Shown: positions 1 through 9,399, counted from the stretch's first letter. The stretch: DNA of 49,271 nt from Clostridia bacterium (GCA_017524445.1 JAFXVP010000057.1:1-49271); one strand, 5' to 3'. Program-made: numbers and translations. Notes: generated by a model not told the origin, from the sequence alone.

Positions 1-1
1 C

Positions 2-766
2 CACGTCCCCGAGACCTATGAAGACCTGACCGCCTGCTGCGACGCACTGCTCGCCGCCGGCAAGATCCCGTTCGGCTGCGCAGGCAAAGAGACCTGGTGC
101 GTCACCGAGTACCTCGAGCCCATCCTCATCAAGACGATCGGCTATGAAGCGCTCAACAAGATCTTCGCAGGCGAAGCGACCTGGAACGATCCCGATATCG
201 CAGGCGCTGTTACCACCTTCCAGGATATGATCAACAAGGGTTACTTTGATCCGGCAGGCGCCGCGCTCGGCAACGATGAGACCAAAGCGAACTTCCTCGC
301 AGGCAAGACCGCGTTCTATCAGAACGGTTCCTGGAACACCGGTGAAGTCGCAGCCGCGAGCTTCAAGTCCGGCGTCGGCCTGTTCCCGGTCATGAACGCA
401 GAGCGTTCCAACTACTATCAGACCATCGGCGGTCCGTCCGACGTTCTGGCGGTATGCGCAGCGTCCAAGCACGCTGATCTGGCAGCACAGGTCGCGGTCG
501 AACTCGGCAAAGAGATCTGCCATTACAACTACCTGAATGCAGTCGGTATGCCCGCATGGATCCCGTACTATGACACCAGCTCGCTGTCCCCGCTGATGGT
601 TGACATCGCAGGTCTCGTCGGCAAGTGCGAAGGTCTGGTCCTCTTCGGCGACACCGCAATGGCGGCTGATCCCGCACAGGTCTACCTCGACTACGTATCC
701 CGCGTCTATGGCGGCGCAGTCAATGGTGAGGACTTCGTCGCAGGTCTGACCAAGGACCTCGGCTAA
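2..766 (+). CDS. ABC sugar-binding lipoprotein, family 1 (3' part only)
   Basis: This is the C-terminal part (about 254 residues) of an extracellular solute-binding protein; the start lies before the window and the reading frame is open from base 2 to the TAA at 764-766. The segment has the usual C-lobe features of family 1 sugar-binding proteins: a Trp-rich hinge, a KTAFYQNGSWN-like stretch, and a GLFPVM...GGPSDVLAV strand followed by a long helix. It would capture a sugar outside the membrane and pass it to the two permeases downstream. The next genes are xylB and xylA, so xylose, a xyloside or a xylo-oligosaccharide is the most likely ligand; this is inferred from context only. Confidence 0.85.
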   Translation, partial: HVPETYEDLTACCDALLAAGKIPFGCAGKETWCVTEYLEPILIKTIGYEALNKIFAGEATWNDPDIAGAVTTFQDMINKGYFDPAGAALGNDETKANFLAGKTAFYQNGSWNTGEVAAASFKSGVGLFPVMNAERSNYYQTIGGPSDVLAVCAASKHADLAAQVAVELGKEICHYNYLNAVGMPAWIPYYDTSSLSPLMVDIAGLVGKCEGLVLFGDTAMAADPAQVYLDYVSRVYGGAVNGEDFVAGLTKDLG

Positions 767-810
767 TGTCTGACGCTTGAATCGATCAGCGTCTGACTGA
801 GTAACTTAGG

Positions 811-849
811 CGGCACCTCTCAGATTGCAAAGCACTTTGGGAGGTGCCG
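811..849 (+). promoter_or_regulatory. Intercistronic hairpin after the binding-protein gene
   Basis: A perfect 9-bp inverted repeat (CGGCACCTC at 811-819 and GAGGTGCCG at 841-849) with a 21-base loop lies between the binding protein and the first permease. It is not followed by a T run, so it is better read as an mRNA-stabilising or processing hairpin than as a full terminator. Such hairpins commonly give binding proteins higher expression than their permeases. Confidence 0.55.
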
Positions 850-879
850 TTATCCCCTATCATTCGGAGGACACCGGCT

Positions 880-1758
880 ATGCAGCGAATGTACAGCAAA
901 AAAATCTATATCCTGTTATTTCTTCTTCCGGCGCTGATCCTGTTCTGCGGCGTCCTGATCGCGCCGATCGGCGCATCGGTGTATTTCAGTCTGTTTGACT
1001 GGAACGGATTAGGAGCGAAGACCTTTGTCGGGCTCAATAACTACAAGGAGCTGTTCACCAGCGGTGCCATCGGTTTCTGGAAAGCGCTTTTGAATTCCCT
1101 GCTGCTTGCCGCGCTGTCGGTCTTTCTCCAGCTTCCGCTGGCGCTTGCACTGGCGCTCGTACTGGGGAAAAAGATCAAGGGCGAGCGGGTGTTCCTTTCC
1201 GTCTATTTCATGCCGGTTCTGATCTCCACGGTCGTTATCGGTCAGCTCTGGCTGAAGATCTATAATCCGGACTACGGAATTTTAAACATTTTTCTGCGCG
1301 CGGTCGGTCTCGAAAGCATGGCAAAGATCTGGCTCGGGACAAAGGAGACCGCTTTGGGATCGGTATTCGTTCCGGTCCTCTGGCAGTACGTCGGCTATCA
1401 CATGCTTCTGCTGTATGCGGGCGTCAAGAGCGTTCCGACGGAGCTCAGAGAAGCGGCCATGCTTGACGGTGCGTCGGACGCGCAGGTCAACCGCTACATC
1501 GTGCTGCCGTACATCAAGCCCATCATCCGCATCAGCGTGATCTTTGCGGTGACCGGTTCGCTGAAATCCTTCGACCTCATTTACGTTTTGACCAACGGCG
1601 GCCCGATGCATGCCACGGAGGTGCCGAGCACGCTCATGATCAACATGCTGTTCCTCCGCAACCGTTACGGCATGGGCAGTACGATCGCCGTGATGCTGAT
1701 CGTGCTCTGCTTCGGTTTTGCGCTTTTGATCAGCGCGATCTTCAGAGAGGAGAAATAA
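880..1758 (+). CDS. ABC sugar transporter permease, MalF/UgpA type
   Basis: An inner-membrane permease of about 292 residues with an N-terminal membrane segment (residues about 8-30) and further hydrophobic helices. The conserved cytoplasmic EAA loop is visible as ELREAAMLDGASDAQVNRYIVLPYIKP, which contacts the ATPase. The ATG at 880 is chosen because GGAGGA sits 7 bases upstream at 867-872; the frame remains open upstream to a GTG at 844, but that codon lies inside the hairpin and has no ribosome site. It pairs with the next gene. No ATPase gene lies nearby, so a shared MsmK/UgpC-type ATPase encoded elsewhere is probable. Confidence 0.92.
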   Translation: MQRMYSKKIYILLFLLPALILFCGVLIAPIGASVYFSLFDWNGLGAKTFVGLNNYKELFTSGAIGFWKALLNSLLLAALSVFLQLPLALALALVLGKKIKGERVFLSVYFMPVLISTVVIGQLWLKIYNPDYGILNIFLRAVGLESMAKIWLGTKETALGSVFVPVLWQYVGYHMLLLYAGVKSVPTELREAAMLDGASDAQVNRYIVLPYIKPIIRISVIFAVTGSLKSFDLIYVLTNGGPMHATEVPSTLMINMLFLRNRYGMGSTIAVMLIVLCFGFALLISAIFREEK

Positions 1759-1762
1759 GACC

Positions 1763-2596
1763 ATGAAAAACAACTCCAAAATCGTACGCGTCATCATTTA
1801 TATCGGGTTGGTTTTCTGGATGCTTGTCAACCTCTTCCCGGTCTATTGGATGTTTACGTTCTCCCTGAAAAGCAATCCCGAGATCTTCGGCGAGAACGTC
1901 ATCGGTCTCCCGCAGGAGTGGCGGTGGTCAAACTATGAAAGCGCCCTCAAAACGGGAAATATGGCAAGGTACTTCCTGAACAGCGCGATCGTGGCGGTTG
2001 CGACGATCGTGATCACGCTTGCCGTCGCGCTGATGGCGACCTTCGCGCTGACCAGACTGATCTGGAAGCGCCGCAAGACCCTGAACAAGTTTTTTATGCT
2101 GGGACTCACGATACCGATCCACGCATCGATCGTGCCGGTATACGTCACGTTGTCCCGCCTCCATCTGCTCAATACGTATTGGGCACTTATCATCCCCTAT
2201 TCAGCGTTCTCGCTGTCCATGGCGATCCTGGTCTGTACGGGATTCATGAACGAGATCCCGCGGGAACTGGACGAATCCGCGTGCATCGACGGCTGCAGCG
2301 TCTGGGGGATCTTCTTCCGGATCATCGTTCCGCTGATGAAGCCCGCCGTGGCGACGGTGGGGATCTATACATTCCTGCAATGCTGGAACGAGCTGATGTT
2401 CGCCAATATTTTCATCAGCAAATCCACGCTTCGAACACTCCCGGTCGGCGTTCAGGCGCTTTCCGGACAATATACGACCGAATGGGGACCGATCGGCGCC
2501 GCGCTGGTGCTCGCCACGTTCCCGACGCTGTTCATCTACATCTTCCTGAGCAAGAAGATCCAGGAAAGCTTCATTGCCGGCGCGGTCAAGGGTTAA
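1763..2596 (+). CDS. ABC sugar transporter permease, MalG/UgpE type
   Basis: The second permease of the importer, 277 residues, with about six hydrophobic helices and the EAA loop as ELDESACIDGCSVWGIFFRIIVPLMKP. It starts four bases after the preceding stop codon, with GAGGAG upstream, so the two permeases are translationally linked and should form a heterodimer. The C-terminus ends ESFIAGAVKG, a usual ending for MalG-type sugar permeases. Function is certain at family level; the substrate is inferred from the adjoining xylB-xylA. Confidence 0.93.
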   Translation: MKNNSKIVRVIIYIGLVFWMLVNLFPVYWMFTFSLKSNPEIFGENVIGLPQEWRWSNYESALKTGNMARYFLNSAIVAVATIVITLAVALMATFALTRLIWKRRKTLNKFFMLGLTIPIHASIVPVYVTLSRLHLLNTYWALIIPYSAFSLSMAILVCTGFMNEIPRELDESACIDGCSVWGIFFRIIVPLMKPAVATVGIYTFLQCWNELMFANIFISKSTLRTLPVGVQALSGQYTTEWGPIGAALVLATFPTLFIYIFLSKKIQESFIAGAVKG

Positions 2597-2629
2597 ATCC
2601 CCCGAACGGCAGAGAAACGGAGGACACGC

Positions 2630-4105
2630 ATGTATTATATCGGCATCGATCTCGGCACCTCTGCGGTGAAGCTCCTGCTGGTGAACGAAGCGGGGGAGAT
2701 CCAAAATACCGTTTCCGAGGACTATCCGCTGTATTTCCCGCAGCCCGGCTGGTCGGAACAGGACCCGACGGATTGGTGGAACGCCTGCGTGACAGGTATC
2801 CGCAAACTTCTGACGGGCTTTGATGCCGCCCGGGTGGTCGGGATCGGCGTCGGCGGTCAGATGCACGGTCTGGTCGCGCTCGACAAAACCGACGCGGTGA
2901 TCCGTCCCGCCATCCTCTGGAACGACGGACGAACCGCGGAGGAAACGGCATGGCTCAACACCGCGATCGGCAAGGAGAAGCTAAGTAAGCTCACCGCAAA
3001 TATCGCCTTTGCCGGGTTCACGGCACCCAAGCTTTTGTGGATGCAGAAGCACGAGCAGGATTTTTTCGCCCGGATCGCAAAGATCATGCTCCCCAAGGAC
3101 TATATCAACTATCGGCTCACCGGCGTTCACGCCTGCGATTTCTCGGACGCAAGCGGCATGCTGCTTTTGGACGTGGAGCACCGGCGCTGGTCGAAGGAGA
3201 TGCTGGAGATCTGCGGCGTAAAGGAAGCGCAGATGCCGCGGCTCTTTGAAAGCTATGAAATCATCGGCAGCGTAAAGCCGGAGATCGCCGCCATTCTGGG
3301 CCTTCCGGAAGGCGTACAGGTCGCGGCGGGCGCGGGCGACAACGCCGCGGCGGCCGTCGGCACCGGCGTCGTCGGCGAGGGCGGCTGCAACATCAGCCTG
3401 GGCACGAGCGGCACCATTTTCATTTCCTCCGAATCGTTCGGCGTCGATCCGCACAACGCCCTCCACGCCTTTTGTCACGCGGACGGGGGATGGCATCTCA
3501 TGGGCTGCATGCTTTCCGCCGCGTCCTGCAACAAGTGGCTGTGCGAGGATATTCTGCACACCGCGGACTATGCCGCCGAGCAGGCGGGGATCACGGAAGA
3601 CAAACTCGGTAATAACCGCGTCTTTTTCCTGCCCTATCTGATGGGCGAACGAAGCCCCATCAACGACGTGGACGCCCGCGGCTGCTTCATCGGCATGCGC
3701 ATGGACACTGCCCGCGGCGATTTCGTACAGGCGGTGTTGGAAGGCGTGAGCTTCGCGCTGCGCGACAGCTTCGAGGTCGCCCGTTCTTTGGGGCTTTCCG
3801 TCGATCGGAGCCGTCTCTGCGGCGGCGGGGCGAAAAGCCCGCTGTGGAGAACCATTCTCGCAAATGTTTTGAACATTCCGTTGGATATCCCGCAGACGGA
3901 GGAGGGACCGGGCTACGGCGCCGCCATGCTCGCCATGGTGGGGACCGGCGCTTACGACAGCGTACGCGCGTGCGCCGACGCCCTTTGCCGCGTGCGGGAA
4001 ACGGTGGAACCCGATCCGGCGATCGCCGCGCGGTATGAAGCGCAGTATCGGAAGTTTAAAAAGATCTATCCGACCATGAAGAACCTGTTTCAGGAGATCA
4101 AATAA
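2630..4105 (+). CDS. xylB: Xylulokinase
   Basis: A FGGY-family sugar kinase of 491 residues, normal for xylulokinase. It phosphorylates D-xylulose to xylulose-5-phosphate for the pentose phosphate pathway. Visible family features are the N-terminal phosphate-binding DLGTSAVKLLL, the substrate-region GGQMHGLV and LWNDGRT, and the C-terminal LCGGGAKSPLWRTILANV nucleotide-binding segment. A good GGAGGA site precedes the ATG. It follows the permease genes by 33 bases and precedes xylose isomerase by 12 bases, which makes the xylulokinase assignment much more likely than another FGGY kinase. Confidence 0.95.
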   Translation: MYYIGIDLGTSAVKLLLVNEAGEIQNTVSEDYPLYFPQPGWSEQDPTDWWNACVTGIRKLLTGFDAARVVGIGVGGQMHGLVALDKTDAVIRPAILWNDGRTAEETAWLNTAIGKEKLSKLTANIAFAGFTAPKLLWMQKHEQDFFARIAKIMLPKDYINYRLTGVHACDFSDASGMLLLDVEHRRWSKEMLEICGVKEAQMPRLFESYEIIGSVKPEIAAILGLPEGVQVAAGAGDNAAAAVGTGVVGEGGCNISLGTSGTIFISSESFGVDPHNALHAFCHADGGWHLMGCMLSAASCNKWLCEDILHTADYAAEQAGITEDKLGNNRVFFLPYLMGERSPINDVDARGCFIGMRMDTARGDFVQAVLEGVSFALRDSFEVARSLGLSVDRSRLCGGGAKSPLWRTILANVLNIPLDIPQTEEGPGYGAAMLAMVGTGAYDSVRACADALCRVRETVEPDPAIAARYEAQYRKFKKIYPTMKNLFQEIK

Positions 4106-4117
4106 AGGAGAATTACC

Positions 4118-5434
4118 ATGAAAGAGATTTTTGAAAACATCCCGGTCATCCCCTACGAGGGACCGCAGAGCAAGAATCCGCTCGCGTTCAAGTTCTATGA
4201 CGCGGATCGGATCGTCATGGGCAAGCCCATGAAGGAACATCTGCCGTTTGCCATGGCGTGGTGGCACAACCTGTGCGCCGGCGGCACGGATATGTTCGGC
4301 CGCGACACGGCTGACAAATCCTTCGGCGCGGAGAAGGGCACCATGGAGCATGCCAAAGCGAAGGTGGATGCGGGCTTCGAGTTTATGAAAAAGCTCGGCG
4401 TGAAGTATTTCTGCTTCCACGACGTGGATCTGGTTCCCGAAGCGGACGACATCAAGGAGACCAACCGGCGGCTCGATGAGATCTCCGATTACATCCTCGA
4501 GAAGATGCAGGGCACCGATATCAAGTGTCTCTGGGGCACGGCCAACATGTTCGGCAATCCCCGCTTCATGAACGGCGCGGGATCCAGTAACAGCGCAGAC
4601 GTGTTCTGCTTCGCCGCAGCGCAGGTCAAGAAGGCGCTGGACATCACCGTGAAGCTCGGCGGCCGGGGCTACGTCTTCTGGGGCGGCAGAGAGGGATATG
4701 AGACCCTTTTGAATACGGACGTGAAGTTCGAGCAGGAGAACATCGCGAAGCTCATGCACCTTGCTGTGGACTACGGTCGGAGCATCGGCTTTACCGGCGA
4801 TTTCTACATCGAGCCAAAGCCCAAAGAGCCCATGAAGCACCAGTACGATTTCGACGCCGCCACGGCGATCGGCTTCCTCCGGCAGTACGGTCTCGACAAG
4901 GACTTCAAGATGAACATCGAAGCAAACCATGCTACGCTGGCGGGTCATACCTTCCAGCACGACCTTCGCATCAGCGCGATCAACGGCATGCTGGGCAGCA
5001 TCGACGCCAATCAGGGCGACCTGCTCCTCGGCTGGGACACGGACGAGTTCCCGTTCAACGTCTACGACGCCACCATGTGCATGTACGAGGTCCTGAAGGC
5101 GGGCGGTCTCACCGGCGGCTTCAACTTCGACTCCAAGACCCGCCGTCCCTCCTACACGATGGAGGATATGTTCCACGCCTACGTTCTGGGCATGGACACC
5201 TTTGCGCTGGGTCTTCTCAAGGCGGCGGAGCTCATCGAGGACGGACGCATCGACGCGTTCATCAAGGATCGCTATGCCTCCTATCAGACAGGTATCGGCG
5301 CAAAGATCCGTTCCGGCGAAACCACGCTTAAGGAGCTTGCCGCATACGCCGATTCTCTCGGCGCGCCCGCGCTCCCCGGCAGCGGCCGTCAGGAGTATCT
5401 CGAAAGCATCGTCAACCAGATCCTGTTCGGCTGA
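4118..5434 (+). CDS. xylA: Xylose isomerase
   Basis: D-xylose isomerase of 438 residues, the usual length of the longer (class II) enzymes. It converts D-xylose to D-xylulose with two divalent metal ions in a TIM barrel. Visible motifs are the catalytic FHDVDLVPE region (His near residue 102), [10 protein letters not shown], the metal-ligand stretch IEPKPKEP and [16 protein letters not shown]. It is the last gene of the importer-xylB-xylA unit and is followed directly by a hairpin terminator. The gene order (importer, kinase, isomerase) suggests a complete route from extracellular pentose to xylulose-5-phosphate. Confidence 0.97.
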   Translation: MKEIFENIPVIPYEGPQSKNPLAFKFYDADRIVMGKPMKEHLPFAMAWWHNLCAGGTDMFGRDTADKSFGAEKGTMEHAKAKVDAGFEFMKKLGVKYFCFHDVDLVPEADDIKETNRRLDEISDYILEKMQGTDIKCLWGTANMFGNPRFMNGAGSSNSADVFCFAAAQVKKALDITVKLGGRGYVFWGGREGYETLLNTDVKFEQENIAKLMHLAVDYGRSIGFTGDFYIEPKPKEPMKHQYDFDAATAIGFLRQYGLDKDFKMNIEANHATLAGHTFQHDLRISAINGMLGSIDANQGDLLLGWDTDEFPFNVYDATMCMYEVLKAGGLTGGFNFDSKTRRPSYTMEDMFHAYVLGMDTFALGLLKAAELIEDGRIDAFIKDRYASYQTGIGAKIRSGETTLKELAAYADSLGAPALPGSGRQEYLESIVNQILFG

Positions 5435-5475
5435 GCGGAAACGGCTCCGTGAACAGCGCGCAGATGCAACGTCAT

Positions 5476-5508
5476 ATCAGCCCCCTCAAACGGGGCTGAT
5501 TTATTATA
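5476..5508 (+). terminator. Rho-independent terminator after xylA
   Basis: A 9-bp perfect stem (ATCAGCCCC at 5476-5484, GGGGCTGAT at 5492-5500) with a 7-base loop is followed by TTTATTAT. It ends the xylose operon. Confidence 0.85.
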
Positions 5509-5538
5509 TGTCGGTCGGAACGCGGCCGCGTTTCCCGC

Positions 5539-5567
5539 TTGCGTTTTGAGGCGGGGGATGGTACAAT
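5539..5567 (+). promoter_or_regulatory. Sigma-A-type promoter for the symporter/deacetylase unit
   Basis: TTGCGT at 5539-5544 and TACAAT at 5562-5567 are separated by exactly 17 bases, 31 bases before the symporter ATG. The match to the -35/-10 pattern is good. Confidence 0.6.
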
Positions 5568-5597
5568 TCTGTTATCGGAAGAGACGGAGGGAAGTCC

Positions 5598-7103
5598 ATG
5601 GACAACCAAAAACAAACCAAACGCAACCTGATCATGTTCCCGCTCGGCACCGTGGGCAGAGACATGGTCTACAACCTTGTCACAAATTTTCTGTTCACCT
5701 TCGTGCTGTTTACCCGCGAGCTGACCGCGGGACAACTTACCGCCATCACGGCCATCATGGTCGGCGCACGTGTTTTTGACGCGCTGAACGACCCGATCAT
5801 GGGCAATATCATTGAGCGCACGCGGACCCGGTTCGGCAAGTTCAAGCCGTGGATCGTCGCCGGTATGATCACGACCTCGGCGGTGATCTATGCCACGTTC
5901 AACGTGGAGCTGCAGGGATGGCCGTTCATATGGTTCTTCGGCGTGATGTATTTCCTGTACAGCATCACGTACACGATGGGCGACATCTCCTACTGGGGCA
6001 TGATTCCGTCTTTAAGCTCCGACGGCGACACGCGCAACAAGTTCACGTCGCGCGCGACCCTGTTTGCGGGTATCGGCGGGACCTCGGCGAGCATCCTGAT
6101 CCCGATCCTCACCGCCGGCAAAAACGCCATCGGCGGCAGCACGACCACCGCGTACGGATGGATCGCGCTGGCGATCGCCATCCTCTGCCCGGCGTTCCTC
6201 TGCTTCGTGCTGTTCGGCGTGAAGGAGAACCGCGCCTACAATGCCGAGCCGGTACCGCCGGTCAGCTTCAAGAAGATCTGGACCACCATCACGGGCAACA
6301 AGCAGCTTTTATGGATCGCGCTGATTTTTCTGATCCACGAGATCAGCAACGCGATCGTGATCTCCGGCATGGGCGCGACCTATATCTATTTCGAGTTCGG
6401 CTATGCGGGCGGGTTGTATTCGCTGTTTACCACGATTGGGATGTCCGTCACGGCGCTCCTGATGATCTTTTACCCGATGATCTCCCGCAAGGTCCCGCGC
6501 AAAAAGTTCATGCGGCAGCTGCTTCTGATCTCGCTGGTCGGCTACGCGATCATGCTGATCTCCGGTCTTTCGCTTCCGTCCGGCGCGGCGAAGCTCATCG
6601 GCATGGACCTCAAGTTCCTGCTCATCACGCTCGGTTATATGCTCGCCAACTTCGGACAGTACGGGTTCTATCTCATCCTGATGATCTCCGTCATCAACAC
6701 GGTGGAATATAACGAGTACATCCACGGCACGCGCGACGAAGGCATCATCACCTCCATGCGGCCGTTCCTGACGAAGCTCGCTTCCGCGCTTACCATCGTC
6801 ATCGTATCCGCCACGTACCTCGCCGCAGGCGCGACCAAGTATACCAACGCGATCTCCAAGCTGGAGAACGAGGCCGCCGCGGGACATATCACCGAGGAAG
6901 TCAAGCTTTCCGAGATCGGAACGGTGCTCGAGGGCGTGACCCGCGGTCAGTCGACGGCGCTGCTGCTGGTGATGATCGTGCTGCCGGTCGTGTTGATGGT
7001 GCTGTCGTATGTCCTCTATAAGAAGCATTACAAGCTTGACGAGCCGGAATACGATCGCATCTGCGCGGAGCTTTCGGCACGAAGGGAAGGCAGGGAAGCA
7101 TGA
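5598..7103 (+). CDS. Sugar:cation symporter of the GPH (MelB/XynP) family
   Basis: A 501-residue, twelve-helix MFS transporter of the glycoside-pentoside-hexuronide family. The family signature is seen near the N-terminus as ALNDPIMGNIIERTRTRFGKFKPW, with the conserved Asp and the RTRFGKFKPW loop between helices 2 and 3. It probably co-transports a pentoside, xylobiose-like sugar or hexuronide with a cation. It has its own promoter and a GGAGG site, and overlaps the PIG-L deacetylase gene by 4 bases, so the two act together. The substrate is not shown by the sequence; closeness to xylB-xylA favours a xylose-containing compound. Confidence 0.88.
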   Translation: MDNQKQTKRNLIMFPLGTVGRDMVYNLVTNFLFTFVLFTRELTAGQLTAITAIMVGARVFDALNDPIMGNIIERTRTRFGKFKPWIVAGMITTSAVIYATFNVELQGWPFIWFFGVMYFLYSITYTMGDISYWGMIPSLSSDGDTRNKFTSRATLFAGIGGTSASILIPILTAGKNAIGGSTTTAYGWIALAIAILCPAFLCFVLFGVKENRAYNAEPVPPVSFKKIWTTITGNKQLLWIALIFLIHEISNAIVISGMGATYIYFEFGYAGGLYSLFTTIGMSVTALLMIFYPMISRKVPRKKFMRQLLLISLVGYAIMLISGLSLPSGAAKLIGMDLKFLLITLGYMLANFGQYGFYLILMISVINTVEYNEYIHGTRDEGIITSMRPFLTKLASALTIVIVSATYLAAGATKYTNAISKLENEAAAGHITEEVKLSEIGTVLEGVTRGQSTALLLVMIVLPVVLMVLSYVLYKKHYKLDEPEYDRICAELSARREGREA

Positions 7104-7870
7104 GCCTGACCCGGATCGCGCTGCGCTTTGCCGCGCCGCCGCCGAAGGTGGAGGCGTTCGATCGCTACTTGTTCATCGGCCCGCACCCGGACGATATCGA
7201 GATCGGCGCAGGCGCGACGGCGGCCAAGCTTGCCGCAATGGGAAAGCAGGTCACGTTTGTGATCTGCACCGACGGACGCTACGGGCTTGAAACCGCGCCG
7301 GAGGGCACGACGCCGGACGAGCTTAAGGAGATCCGAAAAGCGGAGACGATCGCATCCGCAAAGATGCTCGGGGTCACCGACGTGCGCTTTCTGGACCTTT
7401 CCGACGGCGGGCTGTACGACTTTTCGGACCTTTGGCGCGGCATCGCCCGCGTGATCGGAGAGACGCAGCCGCAGCTTGTTTTTGCGCCGGACCCGGACGT
7501 AAAAAGCGAGTGTCACGCAGATCACCGGAATGTCGGGGAAGCGGCAAGGCGGGCGGCATATTTTGCGCCTTATCACGTACTTACGGCACAATACGGTGCG
7601 GATGCCGCGGACGTACAGGCGCTGGCGTTCTACATGACGGCGAAACCGAACCGATTTGTGAAAACGCGCGGACTTTTAAAGCTTCAGAAGGAAGCGCTTC
7701 TTTGCCATACGTCCCAGTTCACAGCGGATTCGGAAGCGTTCAAAACGCTTGCGCTGTATCTGAAGCTCCGCGCTGCGGACTTCGGGCTTCGCGCATTTTG
7801 CGGTCAAGCCGAGGGCTTTCGCGTGCTCGGACAGACGCAGATGCACTGTCTCCCCGAAGCGGGACTTTAA
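7100..7870 (+). CDS. PIG-L (LmbE) family deacetylase
   Basis: A zinc-dependent N-deacetylase-like protein of 256 residues. The metal-binding motif is FIGPHPDDIEIG (residues about 25-36) and the second one is CHADHRNVG; both are complete. Relatives remove acetyl groups from N-acetylglucosaminyl compounds (GlcNAc-PI, mycothiol and bacillithiol precursors) or from chitin oligomers. It has no signal peptide and should be cytoplasmic. The ATGA overlap with the symporter gene suggests it acts on something that the symporter imports, for example an N-acetylated glycoside; this is inference. A bacillithiol-type role is possible but no partner genes are present. Confidence 0.85.
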   Translation: MSLTRIALRFAAPPPKVEAFDRYLFIGPHPDDIEIGAGATAAKLAAMGKQVTFVICTDGRYGLETAPEGTTPDELKEIRKAETIASAKMLGVTDVRFLDLSDGGLYDFSDLWRGIARVIGETQPQLVFAPDPDVKSECHADHRNVGEAARRAAYFAPYHVLTAQYGADAADVQALAFYMTAKPNRFVKTRGLLKLQKEALLCHTSQFTADSEAFKTLALYLKLRAADFGLRAFCGQAEGFRVLGQTQMHCLPEAGL

Positions 7871-7885
7871 GGAAAGAACCATAAA

Positions 7886-7913
7886 AATAACAGCTCCGTT
7901 CGGGGCTGTTATT
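7886..7913. terminator. Bidirectional terminator between convergent genes
   Basis: AATAACAGC at 7886-7894 pairs with GCTGTTATT at 7905-7913, with A and T tracts on both sides. It lies between the PIG-L gene and the convergent hydrolase gene and can serve both. Confidence 0.75.
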
Positions 7914-7935
7914 TGCATATCGGGAGAGCTGCCGT

Positions 7936-8946
7936 TCACTCTGACGGGCCGAGCGCGGCTTCATAGAATTGCAGGAGCATTTCGGTGAACGCCGGGTCAA
8001 GCTCGTTCGCAAGCGCTTTGTCGACGGGGTCCGCGTCGGTCAGCTCGGCGCGATAGCGTGCGGCGCCGACGGAAAGCCACGGGGTCGAATGCTCGTTGCG
8101 ATAGGCCGAAGTGATCTCGATACAGCGGACGTTCGTATTCCCATACGCTTCAGAATCGCGGATCAGACTGTTTTCGTACGGCACGAGGTCGTCCGAATCC
8201 CCTCCCACGATCAGCACCGGCGTCGTGACCGCGTCGATCGCGTCGCGCGCGGAATCGTCCGCGTTTTTACCGAACAGGAGCGCGCTTTCGAGATACAGAA
8301 ACGGATACTCAAGATCCGCTAATAATCCGACGCGCGTTTTTGCGTGCGCATACATATGCGCAACGGGACGGTCGAACCCGGAAATGCAGACGGCGGCCTT
8401 GATCTCGGGATGCGCGGCAAGCTCCGTCGCGGCGGCATACGCGCCTGCGCTGTGCCCGTAGAGCACGACGGGAAGCCCGTTCCACGCGTCCGACTGCTTC
8501 CGATAGTCGAGGAATGCGGAAAGATCCTCCCGGATCTGCTGAAGTCCGATGACGCCGCGTCCCTCGCTGTCGCCCACGCCGGTTGCGTTCCACGTCACAG
8601 CGGACCAGCCGGCATGAACGAACGCGACGATCTCCATAAGATGCGCGTCCGCGCCGTCGCCGATGCCGTTGACGATCACGACAAGCCCCTTCGGGTCGTC
8701 GGCGTCGTACCGCCAACCGGACAGGGTATTGCGGCCGGAGGGGAAGGAAAAACGCGTCCGTTCGCAGTCCGGCTGAAGCTCCGCGTACGTATATTGCAGC
8801 GGCGAAAGCCCGTCCCTTCGCGCAAAGATCACGCGGAACACGACTGCGGTCGCAAGCATCGAAAGCGCGCAGTACAAGATGAGCGCGCAAAGAAGGATGC
8901 AGAGCGCTCTTCTGACCGGATGTGTTTTTCGTGCGGCAGCCTTCAT
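7936..8946 (-). CDS. Membrane-anchored alpha/beta hydrolase
   Basis: A 336-residue serine hydrolase with one N-terminal membrane segment (residues about 13-38) that would place the catalytic domain outside the cytoplasmic membrane. The nucleophile elbow is GHSAG (Ser166); the acid is in GGDSDDLVP and the His in NEHSTPW. Ahead of the fold is a beta-sandwich-like stretch ending SFPSGRNTLSGWRYD, common in BAAT/peptidase S9-like hydrolases. An AAGGAAG site precedes the ATG. It stands alone between terminators, so its expression is separate from the lipid operon, although it is of the same general type as the two hydrolases there. Substrate unknown. Confidence 0.82.
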   Translation of the reverse strand: MKAAARKTHPVRRALCILLCALILYCALSMLATAVVFRVIFARRDGLSPLQYTYAELQPDCERTRFSFPSGRNTLSGWRYDADDPKGLVVIVNGIGDGADAHLMEIVAFVHAGWSAVTWNATGVGDSEGRGVIGLQQIREDLSAFLDYRKQSDAWNGLPVVLYGHSAGAYAAATELAAHPEIKAAVCISGFDRPVAHMYAHAKTRVGLLADLEYPFLYLESALLFGKNADDSARDAIDAVTTPVLIVGGDSDDLVPYENSLIRDSEAYGNTNVRCIEITSAYRNEHSTPWLSVGAARYRAELTDADPVDKALANELDPAFTEMLLQFYEAALGPSE

Positions 8947-8967
8947 AAACTTCCTTTCAAAAGAAAA

Positions 8968-8994
8968 ACGTGACGCCGGAAATCGGCGTCACGT
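8968..8994 (-). terminator. Terminator of the small membrane protein gene
   Basis: An 11-bp perfect stem (ACGTGACGCCG and CGGCGTCACGT) with a 5-base loop; read on the minus strand it is followed by TTTTTCTTTT. Confidence 0.85.
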
Positions 8995-9021
8995 ATGGAT
9001 CATACACGGATCCTCGGATAA

Positions 9022-9303
9022 TCAATAGTTGAATGCGCCGTTTGCAGCGCCGACCGCGATCAGGATGATGTAGATCACGACGAAGACGAGCTCGATGATG
9101 CCGAGAATAAAGCCGACCTTGCTGAGAATGAAACCGACCTTGGATGCGCCGACGAGCTGGCCGCCCTGATCAGTGAATTCCTTGGCCTTTTTCTTGCCGA
9201 TTGCACCGAGGATGATGCCCACGAGAGAACCGAGGACGAGACTCAAAATACCAAATACGAGCGTATTCGGCTGCGGCAGATTGTTTTGATTGTTGTATTC
9301 CAT
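9022..9303 (-). CDS. Small two-helix membrane protein, DUF4190-like
   Basis: A 93-residue protein with a short polar N-terminus (MEYNNQNNLPQP), one hydrophobic helix (residues about 15-36), a basic stretch GKKKAKEF, and a second hydrophobic segment (about 55-85). This resembles the small DUF4190-type membrane proteins of Firmicutes, whose function is not known. AAGGAGGG precedes the ATG, a promoter lies just upstream and a terminator just downstream, so it is a single-gene unit. Confidence 0.75.
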   Translation of the reverse strand: MEYNNQNNLPQPNTLVFGILSLVLGSLVGIILGAIGKKKAKEFTDQGGQLVGASKVGFILSKVGFILGIIELVFVVIYIILIAVGAANGAFNY

Positions 9304-9333
9304 ATCATTACCCTCCTTCTATGGATTCGATAT

Positions 9334-9362
9334 ATTATACCGCACGCTCCGGCAAAAATCAA
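9334..9362 (-). promoter_or_regulatory. Promoter of the small membrane protein gene
   Basis: On the minus strand TTGATT (9362-9357) and a perfect TATAAT (9339-9334) are separated by 17 bases. The gene start at 9303 follows after a normal leader with a strong ribosome site. Confidence 0.7.
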
Positions 9363-9399
9363 CACCTTACGCAAATTATTCGGAAAATTGACGCCGGGG

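Noticed and set aside
2981..5176. A 731-codon open frame on the minus strand opposite xylB-xylA, and similar long antisense frames (for example 28481-30418)
   Set aside because: They are mirror frames caused by GC-rich codon use in well-identified genes; no ribosome sites and no protein-like motifs.
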